A stretch of 64,000 nt of DNA, from the NCBI RefSeq assembly GCF_900105585.1, contig NZ_FNRT01000002.1, positions 868,001-932,000 on the forward strand, read 5' to 3'. A program made the translations under genes and the position numbers. The notes beneath the pieces are model-generated. The model saw only the letters and a list, made by a program, of their open reading frames with translations. It did not search any database and was not told the DNA's origin. Shown here piece by piece: positions 17,556 through 25,994 of this stretch. The stretch is from Nocardioides exalbidus (GTDB lineage: Bacteria; Actinomycetota; Actinomycetes; Propionibacteriales; Nocardioidaceae). Every line of letters starts with the position of its first letter. Within the stretch, counting starts at the first letter, position 1.

Positions 17556-18902
17556 TCAGCGGGGCAGGGCGCCGAGGTTGCGCAGGAGGAACGCCTCGGC
17601 CTTGACGACCTTCTCGAACTCGGCGAGGTGGAGACCCTCGTTGGCCCCGTGGGCGCGGGTGTCGGGGTCCTCGACGCCGGTGACGAGCACGCTGGCCTGC
17701 GGGAACGCCTCGAGGAACTCGGCGATGAACGGGATCGAGCCGCCGACGCCCATGTCGACGGGAGCGGTGCCGTCCCAGGCCTCGGCGAAGGCGGCGCGCG
17801 CGGCGTCGTACGCCGGACCGCTGGCGTCGATCTGCGTGGCCTCGCCGGTGTCGACGACGGTCGCGGTCAGCGTGGCGCCCCAGGGCGTGTGCTTCTCGAG
17901 GTGCGCCTGGAGGCACGCCACGGCGTTGGCGGTGGTGTCACCGGGCGCGATGCGCATCGAGATGCGGCAGCGGGCGGCGGGGACGAGCGTGTTGGAGGCG
18001 CCCTCGACCTTGGGCGCGTCGAAGCCGGTGATGCTGATCGACGGCTTGGTCCACAGGCGCTCGACGATCGAGCCGGTGCCGATCCACTCGATGCCCTCGG
18101 CGGCACCGGACTCGGCGCGGAGCCGGGCCTCCGGGTACTCCACGTCCGCGGCCGGGCCGGAGTGGAGGCCCTCGACGGCGACGTCGCCGGCGTCGTCGTT
18201 CAGCGAGGCGATGAGGCGGCTCAGCGTCATGATCGAATCGGGCACGAGGCCGCCCCACATGCCGGAGTGCACGGCGTGGGTGAGGGTGCGGACCTCGACG
18301 TCCATCCGCACCAGGCCGCGCAGCGACGTGGTGAGCGCCGGCTCGCCGATGTCCCAGTTGCCGGAGTCGGCGATGACGATGACGTCGGCGGCGAGGCGGT
18401 CGCGGTGGGCGTTCAGCAGGTCGACGAGGGTGTCGGAGCCGACCTCCTCCTCGCCCTCGATGAACATCACGAGGTTGACCGGGAGCTCGTCGCCGAAGAT
18501 CCGGACGGCGCCGAGGTGGGCGGCGATTCCGGCCTTGTCGTCGGCGGCACCGCGCCCGTAGAGCCGGTCCCCGCGCTCGGTCGGCTCCCACGGCGGGGAG
18601 TCCCAGTCGGCGTGGTCGTTCTCGGGCTGGACGTCGTGGTGGGCGTAGAGGAGGACGGTGGGCGCCCCCTCGGGGCCGGCCTTCTTCGCGATCACGGCCG
18701 GCGGCGCACCGTCGTACGCCCTCACGATCTCGGCGTCGAACCCCTCGGCCGCGAAGAGGTCGCGGGTCGCCTCGGCGCTGCGCTCGACCTCGCCGGCGCG
18801 GGCGGGGTCGGCGGAGACGGACTGGATGCGGACCAGGTCCTCGAGGTCTCGGCGGAGGCCGGGCATGACCTCGGCGAGACGAGCGGCGATGTCGACAGTC
18901 AT
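17556..18902 (-). CDS. M20 family zinc metallopeptidase/dipeptidase
   Basis: Cytoplasmic di-zinc hydrolase of 448 residues, likely a dipeptidase. Metal ligands are visible as YAHHDVQ, GRGAADDKAG, the general base and ligand in EGEEEVGS, IADSG and the C-terminal His in HGANEGLHLAEF. The lid dimerisation domain spans about 200-320. The ATG was chosen for MTVDIAARLAEVMPG, typical of the family. Monocistronic, with about 100 bases on each side. The exact substrate cannot be read from sequence. Confidence 0.92.
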   Translation of the reverse strand: MTVDIAARLAEVMPGLRRDLEDLVRIQSVSADPARAGEVERSAEATRDLFAAEGFDAEIVRAYDGAPPAVIAKKAGPEGAPTVLLYAHHDVQPENDHADWDSPPWEPTERGDRLYGRGAADDKAGIAAHLGAVRIFGDELPVNLVMFIEGEEEVGSDTLVDLLNAHRDRLAADVIVIADSGNWDIGEPALTTSLRGLVRMDVEVRTLTHAVHSGMWGGLVPDSIMTLSRLIASLNDDAGDVAVEGLHSGPAADVEYPEARLRAESGAAEGIEWIGTGSIVERLWTKPSISITGFDAPKVEGASNTLVPAARCRISMRIAPGDTTANAVACLQAHLEKHTPWGATLTATVVDTGEATQIDASGPAYDAARAAFAEAWDGTAPVDMGVGGSIPFIAEFLEAFPQASVLVTGVEDPDTRAHGANEGLHLAEFEKVVKAEAFLLRNLGALPR

Positions 18903-18941
18903 GTCACGACCCTAGCCGGGAGCGACGGAGTCGCTGACGGC

Positions 18942-19009
18942 GTGGGTCGGGAGGTTGAGCAAGCCCGCGGGTGAGCCTGCGAACCCGCGTCGGGCGCGTC
19001 GAAACCCAC
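18942..19009. repeat. REP-like imperfect inverted element
   Basis: A 68-base segment framed by GTGGGT and ACCCAC, with an inner hairpin CGCGGGT/ACCCGCG around a 10-base loop and the recurring-looking phrase GAGGTTGAGCAAGC. It lies between the M20 peptidase start and the GNAT stop. It looks like the dispersed repeats common in high-GC actinobacteria, but only one copy is in the window. Confidence 0.35.
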
Positions 19010-19018
19010 ACCCTCCTC

Positions 19019-19825
19019 TTACGAGTCGAGGGTCGCCCACTCGCCGCTGCGCTTCTCCATCATCAGCTGGCGCTCGACGTCGTTGAAACCGAGCCGTCGG
19101 TAGATCCCGATGGCCTCTCCGTCGGTGTCAGCGACGATCACGAGACGGCGTACGTCGAGGTGGTCGAGCGCGTGCTGACCCGCGGCGTGGACGACGGCCG
19201 CGGCCAGCCCCTTGCGGCGGTGGTCGGGGTGGGTCTCGACGCTCTGGTAGCGCGCGACGCCGTCCTCGGTGACGAAGACGCCGGCGGTCGAGACGATCGT
19301 GTCGTCGACGAACGCGCCGAACCGCTTCCCCCGACCCGCGTCGACGAGGCGCCGCTCCTGGGCGTTCTTCTGCCGGGCGTAGGTCATGAATGTGTCCTCG
19401 GACGTCCGCGGGTAGAGCTGCTGGCTCAGCCGCGCCCGCCCCTCCCAGTCCTCGTCGCTCGTGACCTCGCGTACCTCGCCCTCCACCTTGCGCGGGAGGT
19501 TCACGCGCGACGCGGAGAGCACCGTGGCGACGTCGACGACCAGCCCGGCAGCCTCGAAGGCGGCCCGCGACTCCTCGGACAGGTCGGCGGTGTCGATGCC
19601 GATGCTCACGTGGTCGGCCAGCGGGAACTCGGTGTGGAAGGCGCCCACGACCTCCTTCTCGCCGCCCAGCACCGGCGGCTGGGCGAGCAGGATGAAGTTG
19701 CCCCAGAAGTACGACGGGTTCTCCGGCGACCGGACGACGAGGTGGGTGCCGCGGTCCTCGACCACGCTGCCGGACGAGGTCAGGAGGGCGAGGTCGGTCT
19801 GGAAGCCGAGCGAGCTGACGTGCAT
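19019..19825 (-). CDS. GNAT family N-acetyltransferase
   Basis: 268 residues in two parts. The N-terminal half (1-125) is a degenerate GNAT-like module; residues 126-268 form the catalytic domain with the acetyl-CoA pyrophosphate loop HPDHRRKGLAAAV near 218 and the final strand-helix GIYRRLGFNDVER. The acceptor substrate is unknown. It sits 10 bases from the hydroxyacid dehydrogenase gene and is probably cotranscribed with it. Confidence 0.88.
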   Translation of the reverse strand: MHVSSLGFQTDLALLTSSGSVVEDRGTHLVVRSPENPSYFWGNFILLAQPPVLGGEKEVVGAFHTEFPLADHVSIGIDTADLSEESRAAFEAAGLVVDVATVLSASRVNLPRKVEGEVREVTSDEDWEGRARLSQQLYPRTSEDTFMTYARQKNAQERRLVDAGRGKRFGAFVDDTIVSTAGVFVTEDGVARYQSVETHPDHRRKGLAAAVVHAAGQHALDHLDVRRLVIVADTDGEAIGIYRRLGFNDVERQLMMEKRSGEWATLDS

Positions 19826-19834
19826 GGGCGAAAC

Positions 19835-20737
19835 CTACCCAGACACGACGTTGGCGAGCGGCTCGCCGGCCACGCGGCGGCGGAGCTGGTCGCGGACGAG
19901 GGCAGCGATGCGGGGCAGCATGGCCGTGGTGCCGCCGGCGATGTGGGGCGTGATGAGCACGCCGGGGGCGTCCCAGAGCGGGTGGCCGTCGGGCAGCGGC
20001 TCGGGGTCCGTGACGTCGAGCGCGAAGCGCAGGCGCCCCGCCTCCGCGATCACCGCGTCGGTGTCGACGACCGGTCCGCGGGCGACGTTGACCACGAGCG
20101 CACCGTCGGGCAGCAGCGCGAGCGTCTCGGCGCCGAGCAGGCCGCGGGTCGCGTCGCTGAGCGGGACCAGCGCGACGACGACGTCCTGCTCGGGCAGCAG
20201 CTGCGCGAGGTCGGCGATGCCGCGCACCCGGCCGACGAGGTCGTCCTGGCGCTCGCGGGAGGCGACGGCGGTGACGACCGCCTTCATCGGCAGGAGCCGC
20301 TCGGCGAGCGCGCGCCCGATCGAGCCGTAGCCCAGGACCAGCACCCGGGAGTCGGCCAGCGAGCGACGCATCTTGTCGGTCTCCCAGTGGCCGTGGCTGC
20401 GCACGGCCTCCGGGATGCCCCGCAGGCTGGCGAGCACGAGGCCGACCGCGTGCTCGGCGGTCGCGTCGTCGTGGACGCCGCTCGCGTTGCAGAGGGTGAT
20501 GCCGGCGGGCAGCCGCTCCAGCACGCCGTCGTACCCGGCGCTCTGCAGCTGGACGACCTGCAGGCCCCGGAGCTGACCTGCCTGGTCGAGGACGCCGGCG
20601 CTCGTGGCGTAGTGCGGCACCCAGAGGTCGACGTCGCCCTCGGGCGCGGGTCCCTCGCCGTTCCACACGTCGACCTCGACCCCGTCGACCGGGCCGACCG
20701 CGTCGGCGAGGGTGCGGGAGGAGATGACGGCCTTCAC
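19835..20737 (-). CDS. D-2-hydroxyacid dehydrogenase
   Basis: 300 residues, NAD(P)-dependent. The Rossmann motif GYGSIGRALAERLL lies near residue 145. Catalytic residues are the Arg in VNVARGP, the acidic residue in DVTDPEPLP and the His in TPHIAGGTT. The substrate domain is short, so it belongs to the small glyoxylate/hydroxypyruvate-reductase-like branch; the true substrate is not decided. The GTG start overlaps the stop of the sterol-carrier-like gene by 4 bp (GTGA). Confidence 0.92.
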   Translation of the reverse strand: MKAVISSRTLADAVGPVDGVEVDVWNGEGPAPEGDVDLWVPHYATSAGVLDQAGQLRGLQVVQLQSAGYDGVLERLPAGITLCNASGVHDDATAEHAVGLVLASLRGIPEAVRSHGHWETDKMRRSLADSRVLVLGYGSIGRALAERLLPMKAVVTAVASRERQDDLVGRVRGIADLAQLLPEQDVVVALVPLSDATRGLLGAETLALLPDGALVVNVARGPVVDTDAVIAEAGRLRFALDVTDPEPLPDGHPLWDAPGVLITPHIAGGTTAMLPRIAALVRDQLRRRVAGEPLANVVSG

Positions 20738-21072
20738 GGGGCGGTTCCTTCGGTCAGCGGGAGGTAGGGGGTCAGGTCGGTGCGCTCGCCGCTCGCGGCC
20801 ACCTTCCCGGAGTCGACGGCCTCGGCCCAGGTCGTACGTCCGGTGGCGACCGCCAGCCACGTCTCGGCGTCGGTCTCGACGACCGCCGGCGGCGTGCCGC
20901 GCGTGTGGCGGACGCCGGGGATGGCCTGCACGGCGGCGAAGGGCGGGACGCGGACCTCGACCGACTTGCCGGGCGCGCGGGTCTCGAGGACCGCCAGGTA
21001 GTGCTTCACACGAGCCTTCGTGTCTGCGGACTCGAGCTCGGCTGCGGTGAGGACCTTGAGGCGTGCGGGCAC
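20734..21072 (-). CDS. Sterol carrier family (SCP2-like) small protein
   Basis: 112 residues resembling the actinobacterial sterol-carrier-like family: APGKSVEVRVPPFAAVQ, RHTRGTPPAVVETDAETWLAV and a terminal GERTDLTPYLPL. The SCP2 fold gives a small hydrophobic ligand pocket. No catalytic residues are apparent. Coupled to the hydroxyacid dehydrogenase by a 4-bp overlap; a link in substrate handling is possible but unproven. Confidence 0.8.
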   Translation of the reverse strand: MPARLKVLTAAELESADTKARVKHYLAVLETRAPGKSVEVRVPPFAAVQAIPGVRHTRGTPPAVVETDAETWLAVATGRTTWAEAVDSGKVAASGERTDLTPYLPLTEGTAP

Positions 21073-21081
21073 GTCCCCAAG

Positions 21082-21960
21082 TTATGCGATGGAGTCGAGC
21101 ACCCGCACGCAGGCGGCCCAGGCGTCGCTGGAGGGGTCGATCACGCCGAAGTGGCCACCGGTGACCTCGACCAGCGTGGCCTCCGCACCCGCGGCCCTGG
21201 CGGCGTCGACGTACGTCCTCGACTGCTCGACGGGCACGACGTCGTCGTCGCTCGCGTGGACCGCCCAGACCGGCACGTCGAGCGGCACCTGGGTGAGCGG
21301 GTCCGCCTGGTCGTACGTCGTCGCGTCCGCGTCGCCGAGGAACGCGAGCGCGGCGTCGGAGCCGAGGTGCTGTGCGACGGCGTCGCGCAGGTCCAGCACG
21401 CCGGCCTGGCTGACCACGTGCGTGAGGGCCGGACCGCCGGACCACCGGTCGAAGCGGCCGCGCGCAGCGGCCCACGTCGCGAGGTGGCCACCGGCGGAGT
21501 GGCCGAGCGTGACGACCGGGCCGTCGGCGCGGGCCGCGACCGCGCCGATGGCGGCGTGGATGTCGTCGAGCGTCTCGGGGAAGCCGCCGCCGTTGCCGAC
21601 CCGGCGGTACTCCACGTTGGCGGCCGTCCAGCCCCGGCCGACGAGGTCCTCGGCCAGCGGGGCGCCGTAGTCGGCGCCGTACTGCGCCTTCCAGAAGCCG
21701 CCGTGGATGACGACCACGAGCCCGCGGCTCGCATCGCCCGGCGTGTGCAGGTCGACCCACTGGCTCGGGTCCTCGCCGTAGGTGATCCGCTCGGTGCTCG
21801 CTTCGTCCGCCACGGGTCCCACCCTGCCCGACGGGCGGTCGGAGCAGGCCGCCAGGGCGGCGGCCGCGAGACCCGCGGCGGGCAGGGCGAGCAGCGAACG
21901 ACGGCGCATGCCGGTGGTTCGGAGCCGGGCGCCGGTCGGCTCGGTCCGGGGTGCCGTCAC
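21082..21960 (-). CDS. Secreted alpha/beta-hydrolase (esterase-like) lipoprotein
   Basis: About 292 residues. The N terminus carries MRRRSLLALPAAG and lipobox LAAC, so it is a lipoprotein, with a possible twin-arginine signal. The hydrolase core has HGGFW, the nucleophile elbow GHSAGGH, the Asp in ASDDDVVP and the His in GGHFGV, typical of carboxylesterase/arylformamidase-like enzymes. I chose the GTG at 21960 because it overlaps the ArsR stop (GTGA). The ATG at 21909 directly before the twin-Arg signal is the alternative, and neither has a good Shine-Dalgarno. Confidence 0.82.
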   Translation of the reverse strand: MTAPRTEPTGARLRTTGMRRRSLLALPAAGLAAAALAACSDRPSGRVGPVADEASTERITYGEDPSQWVDLHTPGDASRGLVVVIHGGFWKAQYGADYGAPLAEDLVGRGWTAANVEYRRVGNGGGFPETLDDIHAAIGAVAARADGPVVTLGHSAGGHLATWAAARGRFDRWSGGPALTHVVSQAGVLDLRDAVAQHLGSDAALAFLGDADATTYDQADPLTQVPLDVPVWAVHASDDDVVPVEQSRTYVDAARAAGAEATLVEVTGGHFGVIDPSSDAWAACVRVLDSIA

Positions 21961-22544
21961 TGTCCGGCGTCGGCCGGGTCGTCCGCGTCGGGGTAGGGCT
22001 GGACGACCTGGAGGAGGAGGTACGTCCGGCGCTCGGGGTCGCGGCCGCGGGTCCGGTCGGCCCAGGAGTCGATGAGGTCGTCGACCTCCTTGCGAAGCTC
22101 CTGGGCCTCCTCGTCGGTCAGCTTGAGCGTGTGGTCGGAGGTGGAGAAGACCCCGCTCCCCTTCGGCCGGTCGATGACGAAGGTGCGGTCGATGACGGCG
22201 TGCAGGCGGGCCAGCTGGCTCGCGCGGAAGACCTCGACGGCAGCCCGGCCGCCGGGCTCGTCGGCCATCGTGCCGAGGTTGACGGTGTAGCCGGCGGGAG
22301 CGGCCGCGCGCCAGACCCGGTCCCGCTTGTCGCGGGCCTCCTCCGGGGCCTCCTCGACCAGCCCGTACTTCGCGAGCTGGCGCAGGTGGAAGCTCGCCTG
22401 GTTGGCCGGGATGCCGAGCAGGCGGGCGACGTCGGCGGCCCGCACCGGGCCGGACGCGGAGAGCTCGTCGAGGATCCGGTTGCGGACGGGGTGCGCGATC
22501 GCGCGCAGCACGCGGGGGTCGCCCAGGGGTCGTGACTCGGCCAT
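21957..22544 (-). CDS. ArsR-type winged-helix transcriptional regulator
   Basis: 195 residues. The winged helix is at 10-95 (LRAIAHPVRNRILDELSASG, then NQASFHLRQLAKYGLVEE), followed by a C-terminal helical effector or dimer region with TSDHTLKLTDEEAQELRKEVDDL. No metal-binding Cys pair is seen, so the signal is probably organic. Divergent from an MFS exporter over a 67-base region holding two palindromes, the classic layout of an autoregulated local repressor. The downstream lipoprotein gene is translationally coupled. Confidence 0.9.
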   Translation of the reverse strand: MAESRPLGDPRVLRAIAHPVRNRILDELSASGPVRAADVARLLGIPANQASFHLRQLAKYGLVEEAPEEARDKRDRVWRAAAPAGYTVNLGTMADEPGGRAAVEVFRASQLARLHAVIDRTFVIDRPKGSGVFSTSDHTLKLTDEEAQELRKEVDDLIDSWADRTRGRDPERRTYLLLQVVQPYPDADDPADAGQ

Positions 22545-22560
22545 GCGCGCACTCTACCGA

Positions 22561-22608
22561 GTTGCGCACGAAATATTGCGCAACATTACTTGCGCACCAT
22601 ATGGTGCG
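22561..22608. promoter_or_regulatory. Double palindromic operator between ArsR-type regulator and MFS gene
   Basis: Two symmetric sites: GTTGCGCA-8 bases-TGCGCAAC at 22561-22584, and CGCACCATATGGTGCG at 22593-22608, which ends three bases before the MFS start codon. This is the only AT-richer stretch nearby and must contain both promoters. Binding by the adjacent regulator is inferred. Confidence 0.65.
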
Positions 22609-22611
22609 GAT

Positions 22612-23859
22612 ATGCCCGGATACCGCCAGCTCGCGAAGAACCGCGACTTCACCGTCCTCTGGATCGGCGACACCGTCAGCGAGCTCGGCAGCGCGCTGTC
22701 GATGTTCGTCTTCCCGCTCATCGCCTACGCGCTGAGCGGCTCGGCCCTGACCGCGGCGGTCGTCGAGGCGGCCTACCTCGGCGGCCTCTGCGCCACGCTC
22801 CTGCCGGCCGGGGTCCTCGCCGACCGCGTCGACCGCAAGCGGCTGATGCTGCTGTCGAGCGCGAGCGGCTGCGCGGCGTACGCCTCCCTCGCCGTCGCCG
22901 GTGCGACCGACCGCCTCACGCTCCCGCACCTCGTCGGCGCCGCGCTGGTGTCGGGCGTCGCGGCCGGCGTCTTCAACCCGGCGCAGATGTCGGCGATCCG
23001 GTCCGTGGTCGCGACCGAGGACCTGCCGACCGCGCTCAGCCAGAACCAGGCGCGCCAGCACGTCGCCTCGCTGCTGGGCGGGCCGCTCGGGGGTGCGTTG
23101 TACGCCGTCACGCGCTGGCTGCCCTTCGCGGTCGACGCGATCACCTTCGCGATCGCCTGCGTGACCGTCAGCCGGGTGCGGACCGACCTCTCGGCCCCGC
23201 ACCGGACGGCCGAGCCGCTGCGCCAGCAGCTCACCGAGGGCTTCCGCTTCATGTGGGCGCGGCCGTTCTTCCGGACCCTGCTGGCGTGGTCGTCGATGAC
23301 CAACCTGGTCACCAACGCGATCTTCTTCGTGGTCGTGCTGCGGATGGTGCAGGAGGGCGTGCCGGCCGCCCAGATCGGGCTCGTCTCGACGGCCGCCGGC
23401 ATCGGCGGGATCCTCGGCGCGATGATGGCGCCCAGCCTGATCCAGCGCCTGGCGACCGGGCGGCTGACCGTGCTGATCGGCTGGATGTGCTGCCTGCCGC
23501 TGGTGCCGCTCGCCTTCTCCGCCAGCACCTGGACCGCCTGCGTGAGCACGTTCTTCCTGCTGCTGCTCAACCCGGTCGGCAACGCCGGCATCGGGTCGTA
23601 CCGGATGGCCGTAACACCCGCCCGCCTGCAGGGTCGCGTCGGGTCGACCAGCCAGTTCGTGTCGATGTCGGTGATGCCGCTGGCCCCGCTGCTCGGCGGC
23701 TACCTCCTCGAGCACCGGGGCGGCACCTTCGCGATCGGCGTCCTCGTCGTCGCGACCGCGCTCCTCGCCGTGCTGCTCACCTCGAGCCGGACGATCCGCT
23801 CCGTGCCGAAGCCGTCGGAGTGGGCGATCCCGGCCGAGGAGCCGGTGCTCGCTGCCTAG
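22612..23859 (+). CDS. MFS transporter (EntS/macrolide-efflux type)
   Basis: 415 residues with about 12 TM segments. The N terminus NRDFTVLWIGDTVSELGSALSMF and the loop VLADRVDRKRLMLLSSA are typical of the EntS/MefA branch of proton-driven exporters. Further landmarks are FNPAQMSAIRSVV and ALSQNQARQHVASLLGGPLGG. The start is the ATG three bases after the second palindrome, so it is probably repressed by the adjacent ArsR-type protein. Substrate unknown; efflux of a toxic or siderophore-like compound is the family expectation. Confidence 0.9.
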   Translation: MPGYRQLAKNRDFTVLWIGDTVSELGSALSMFVFPLIAYALSGSALTAAVVEAAYLGGLCATLLPAGVLADRVDRKRLMLLSSASGCAAYASLAVAGATDRLTLPHLVGAALVSGVAAGVFNPAQMSAIRSVVATEDLPTALSQNQARQHVASLLGGPLGGALYAVTRWLPFAVDAITFAIACVTVSRVRTDLSAPHRTAEPLRQQLTEGFRFMWARPFFRTLLAWSSMTNLVTNAIFFVVVLRMVQEGVPAAQIGLVSTAAGIGGILGAMMAPSLIQRLATGRLTVLIGWMCCLPLVPLAFSASTWTACVSTFFLLLLNPVGNAGIGSYRMAVTPARLQGRVGSTSQFVSMSVMPLAPLLGGYLLEHRGGTFAIGVLVVATALLAVLLTSSRTIRSVPKPSEWAIPAEEPVLAA

Positions 23860-23860
23860 C

Positions 23861-23938
23861 GAGTCACCGGATATCCGGTGACTCCCCCGCTTGTCGGCCC
23901 AGATCTGGGTGACGAAGCGGGAGACTCGGGTGCCAAGT
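23861..23938 (+). repeat. 78-bp direct repeat, left copy (flanks the WYL-ABC unit)
   Basis: Begins with a perfect palindrome whose core is CACCGGATATCCGGTG (extended arms 23861-23884). A second hairpin follows (CCCGCTTGTC pairing with GACGAAGCGGG) whose loop contains the palindrome CCCAGATCTGGG, then GAGACTCGGGTG. It matches 26760-26837 at 74 of 78 positions in the same orientation. It starts two bases after the MFS stop, so it could also terminate transcription. Confidence 0.9.
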
Positions 23939-23940
23939 CC

Positions 23941-24888
23941 TCATCCGGCCCGCGAGAAGCGGGCGCCCACCTCGGCGACCTTCTCGGCCAGCTCGGGCGG
24001 CGACTCGACCACGAAGTCCGCGCCCGAGCCGGCGAGCACCATGACCGGCCAGTCGAGGTCGTCGACGTTCATCTCCAGCACGCAGCCCTCACCGTCCGGG
24101 GTCACCGTGCCCCAGCGCCCGACCCGGGCGGCGAGGTCGTCGGCGGTCATCGCCAGCCGCACGCGTACGGCGTGGCGCTGGGGCATCCGCCTGATGCCCT
24201 GCTGCACGAAGGCGAGCGCGTCGCCGCCGGGGAGGTCGCGGGGACGGAACCGCTGGCCGGTGGGCTCGGGGTCGGAGATCCGGTCGAGGCGGAAGCTGCG
24301 CCAGTCCATCCGGTCGCGGTCCCACGCGACGAGGTACCACCGGCGGCCGATGGACACGAGGCGGAGCGGCTCGACCCGGCGGTGCGTGACCTCGGCCTCG
24401 CGCGCGGCGTAGTCGAAGCGCAGCATCTCGCTGTCGCGGCAGGCCTGGGCGAGCGTGGTGAGGACGGCCGCGTCGAAGACCGGGGCGCCCTCCCACGGGC
24501 CGGGCGAGTCGGTCTGGCTCGCGACGGCGTCCATCTGCCGGCGCAGTCGCGGTGGCATGAGGGACAGCACCTTCGACAGCGCCTGCACCGACCAGTCGTC
24601 CATCCCCGCGACGGCGCCGGCCGCGGCCGTACGCAGCCCGACGGCGACCGCGACGGCCTCCTCGTCCTCGAGGAGGAGCGGCGGGAGCGAGCCGCCGGCG
24701 CGGAGCTGGTAGCCACCGGCGGCACCGCGGACGGCGTCGACGGTGTAGCCGAGCTCGCGCAGCCGGTCGACGTCGCGACGCAGCGTCCGGTCGCTCACCT
24801 CGAGGCGCTCGGACAGCTCCGGACCCGGCCAGTAGCGGTGGGTCTGGAGGAGGGACAGCAGCCGCAGCATCCGTTCGCTCGTGCTCAT
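23941..24888 (-). CDS. WYL-domain transcriptional regulator (YafY type)
   Basis: 315 residues. The N-terminal DeoR-like HTH (RMLRLLSLLQTHRYW, then LEVSDRTLRRDVDRLRELGY) is followed by the WYL ligand-sensing domain (about 140-220) with its signature RRWYLVAWDRDR and by a C-terminal WCX-like extension. GGAGG precedes the ATG by two bases. Divergent from the ABC exporter pair across 62 bases, so it most likely controls those genes. The whole unit is bounded by the 78-bp repeats. Confidence 0.93.
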   Translation of the reverse strand: MSTSERMLRLLSLLQTHRYWPGPELSERLEVSDRTLRRDVDRLRELGYTVDAVRGAAGGYQLRAGGSLPPLLLEDEEAVAVAVGLRTAAAGAVAGMDDWSVQALSKVLSLMPPRLRRQMDAVASQTDSPGPWEGAPVFDAAVLTTLAQACRDSEMLRFDYAAREAEVTHRRVEPLRLVSIGRRWYLVAWDRDRMDWRSFRLDRISDPEPTGQRFRPRDLPGGDALAFVQQGIRRMPQRHAVRVRLAMTADDLAARVGRWGTVTPDGEGCVLEMNVDDLDWPVMVLAGSGADFVVESPPELAEKVAEVGARFSRAG

Positions 24889-24950
24889 GTCCTCCAGGAT
24901 ATTCTCAATGCGGACACTTCCTGACCTGATGGGTTCCTAACGTCATCTGC

Positions 24951-25994
24951 ATGACCCACACCACCCACACAGGACCGGCGATCGTGACCCGTGGCCTCAC
25001 CCGCCACTTCACCTCGCGCAAGCAGACCGTCGAGGCAGTGAAGGGCCTCGACCTCGAGATCGGGCAGGGCGAGCTGGTCGCCTTCCTCGGACCCAACGGG
25101 GCCGGGAAGTCGACCACGCTGCGCATGCTCACCACCCTCGTCCCACCCACCTCCGGCACCGCGAGCGTCGCCGGGCACGACGTCGTCACCGGGCAGCGCC
25201 ACGTGCGCCAGGCGATCGGCTTCGTCGGCCAGGGCAACGGTGCCGGGCACCGTCAGCTCGGCCGCGACGAGCTGATCAGCCAGGGCCGCGCCCACGGGCT
25301 CTCGCGCGCCGACGCCCGACGCCGGGCCGGCGAGCTGATCGAGGACCTCGACCTCACCGCGGTCGCCGACCGCAAGGTCTCCTCGCTCTCCGGCGGGCAG
25401 CGACGCCGCCTCGACATCGCGATGGGGCTGGTCCACCTGCCCCGCGTGCTGTTCCTCGACGAGCCGTCGACCGGGCTCGACCCGCAGAACCGGATCAACC
25501 TGCAGGAGCTCATCCAGCGCCTCCACTCCGAGACCGGCAGCACCGTCGTGCTCACCACGCACTACCTCGAGGAGGCCGACGCCCTCGCCGGCCGCGTGAT
25601 CGTCGTCGACCACGGCACGGTCATCGCCGACGACTCCGCCGCGCGACTCAAGTCCGGCCTCGGCGACCTCGTCCGGATGGAGTACGCCGACCCGGCCGGG
25701 GCCGCGCGTGCGGCCTCGCGCCTGTCCCGGGTGCCCGCGTCGCGCGTCGACGTCACCGACCGGGGCGTCGACCTCCGGGTGAAGGACGGCTCGACGCTCG
25801 TCGGCGGGCTGCTCGCCGACCTGGCCGCGGACGGCGTACCTCCGACGCGGGTGGAGGTCGCACGACCGACCCTCGACGACGTCTTCCTCGACCTCACCGG
25901 TCGCAGCCTGCGCGAGTCCCAGCAGTCCCCCACCCCCGGTTCGGACGCCGCGTCCGACCAGCCCACCTCCATCGAGAGCGAGGTCGCAGCATGA
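24951..25994 (+). CDS. ABC transporter ATP-binding protein (DrrA-like)
   Basis: 347 residues: Walker A GPNGAGKST near 49, signature LSGGQRRRLDIAMGL, Walker B VLFLDEPSTGLDP and switch His in LTTHYLEEAD. The C-terminal 100 residues are the accessory domain typical of drug exporters such as DrrA (VARPTLDDVFLDLTGR). It pairs with the following permease through an ATGA overlap. The WYL regulator is divergent. Export of a lipophilic compound is the family expectation. Confidence 0.94.
   Translation: MTHTTHTGPAIVTRGLTRHFTSRKQTVEAVKGLDLEIGQGELVAFLGPNGAGKSTTLRMLTTLVPPTSGTASVAGHDVVTGQRHVRQAIGFVGQGNGAGHRQLGRDELISQGRAHGLSRADARRRAGELIEDLDLTAVADRKVSSLSGGQRRRLDIAMGLVHLPRVLFLDEPSTGLDPQNRINLQELIQRLHSETGSTVVLTTHYLEEADALAGRVIVVDHGTVIADDSAARLKSGLGDLVRMEYADPAGAARAASRLSRVPASRVDVTDRGVDLRVKDGSTLVGGLLADLAADGVPPTRVEVARPTLDDVFLDLTGRSLRESQQSPTPGSDAASDQPTSIESEVAA

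Noticed and set aside
21082..23715. Single 877-residue frame covering the esterase and beyond
   Set aside because: Only the last part is the lipoprotein hydrolase; the upstream part is antisense to the MFS gene. The start was set at the ArsR overlap.
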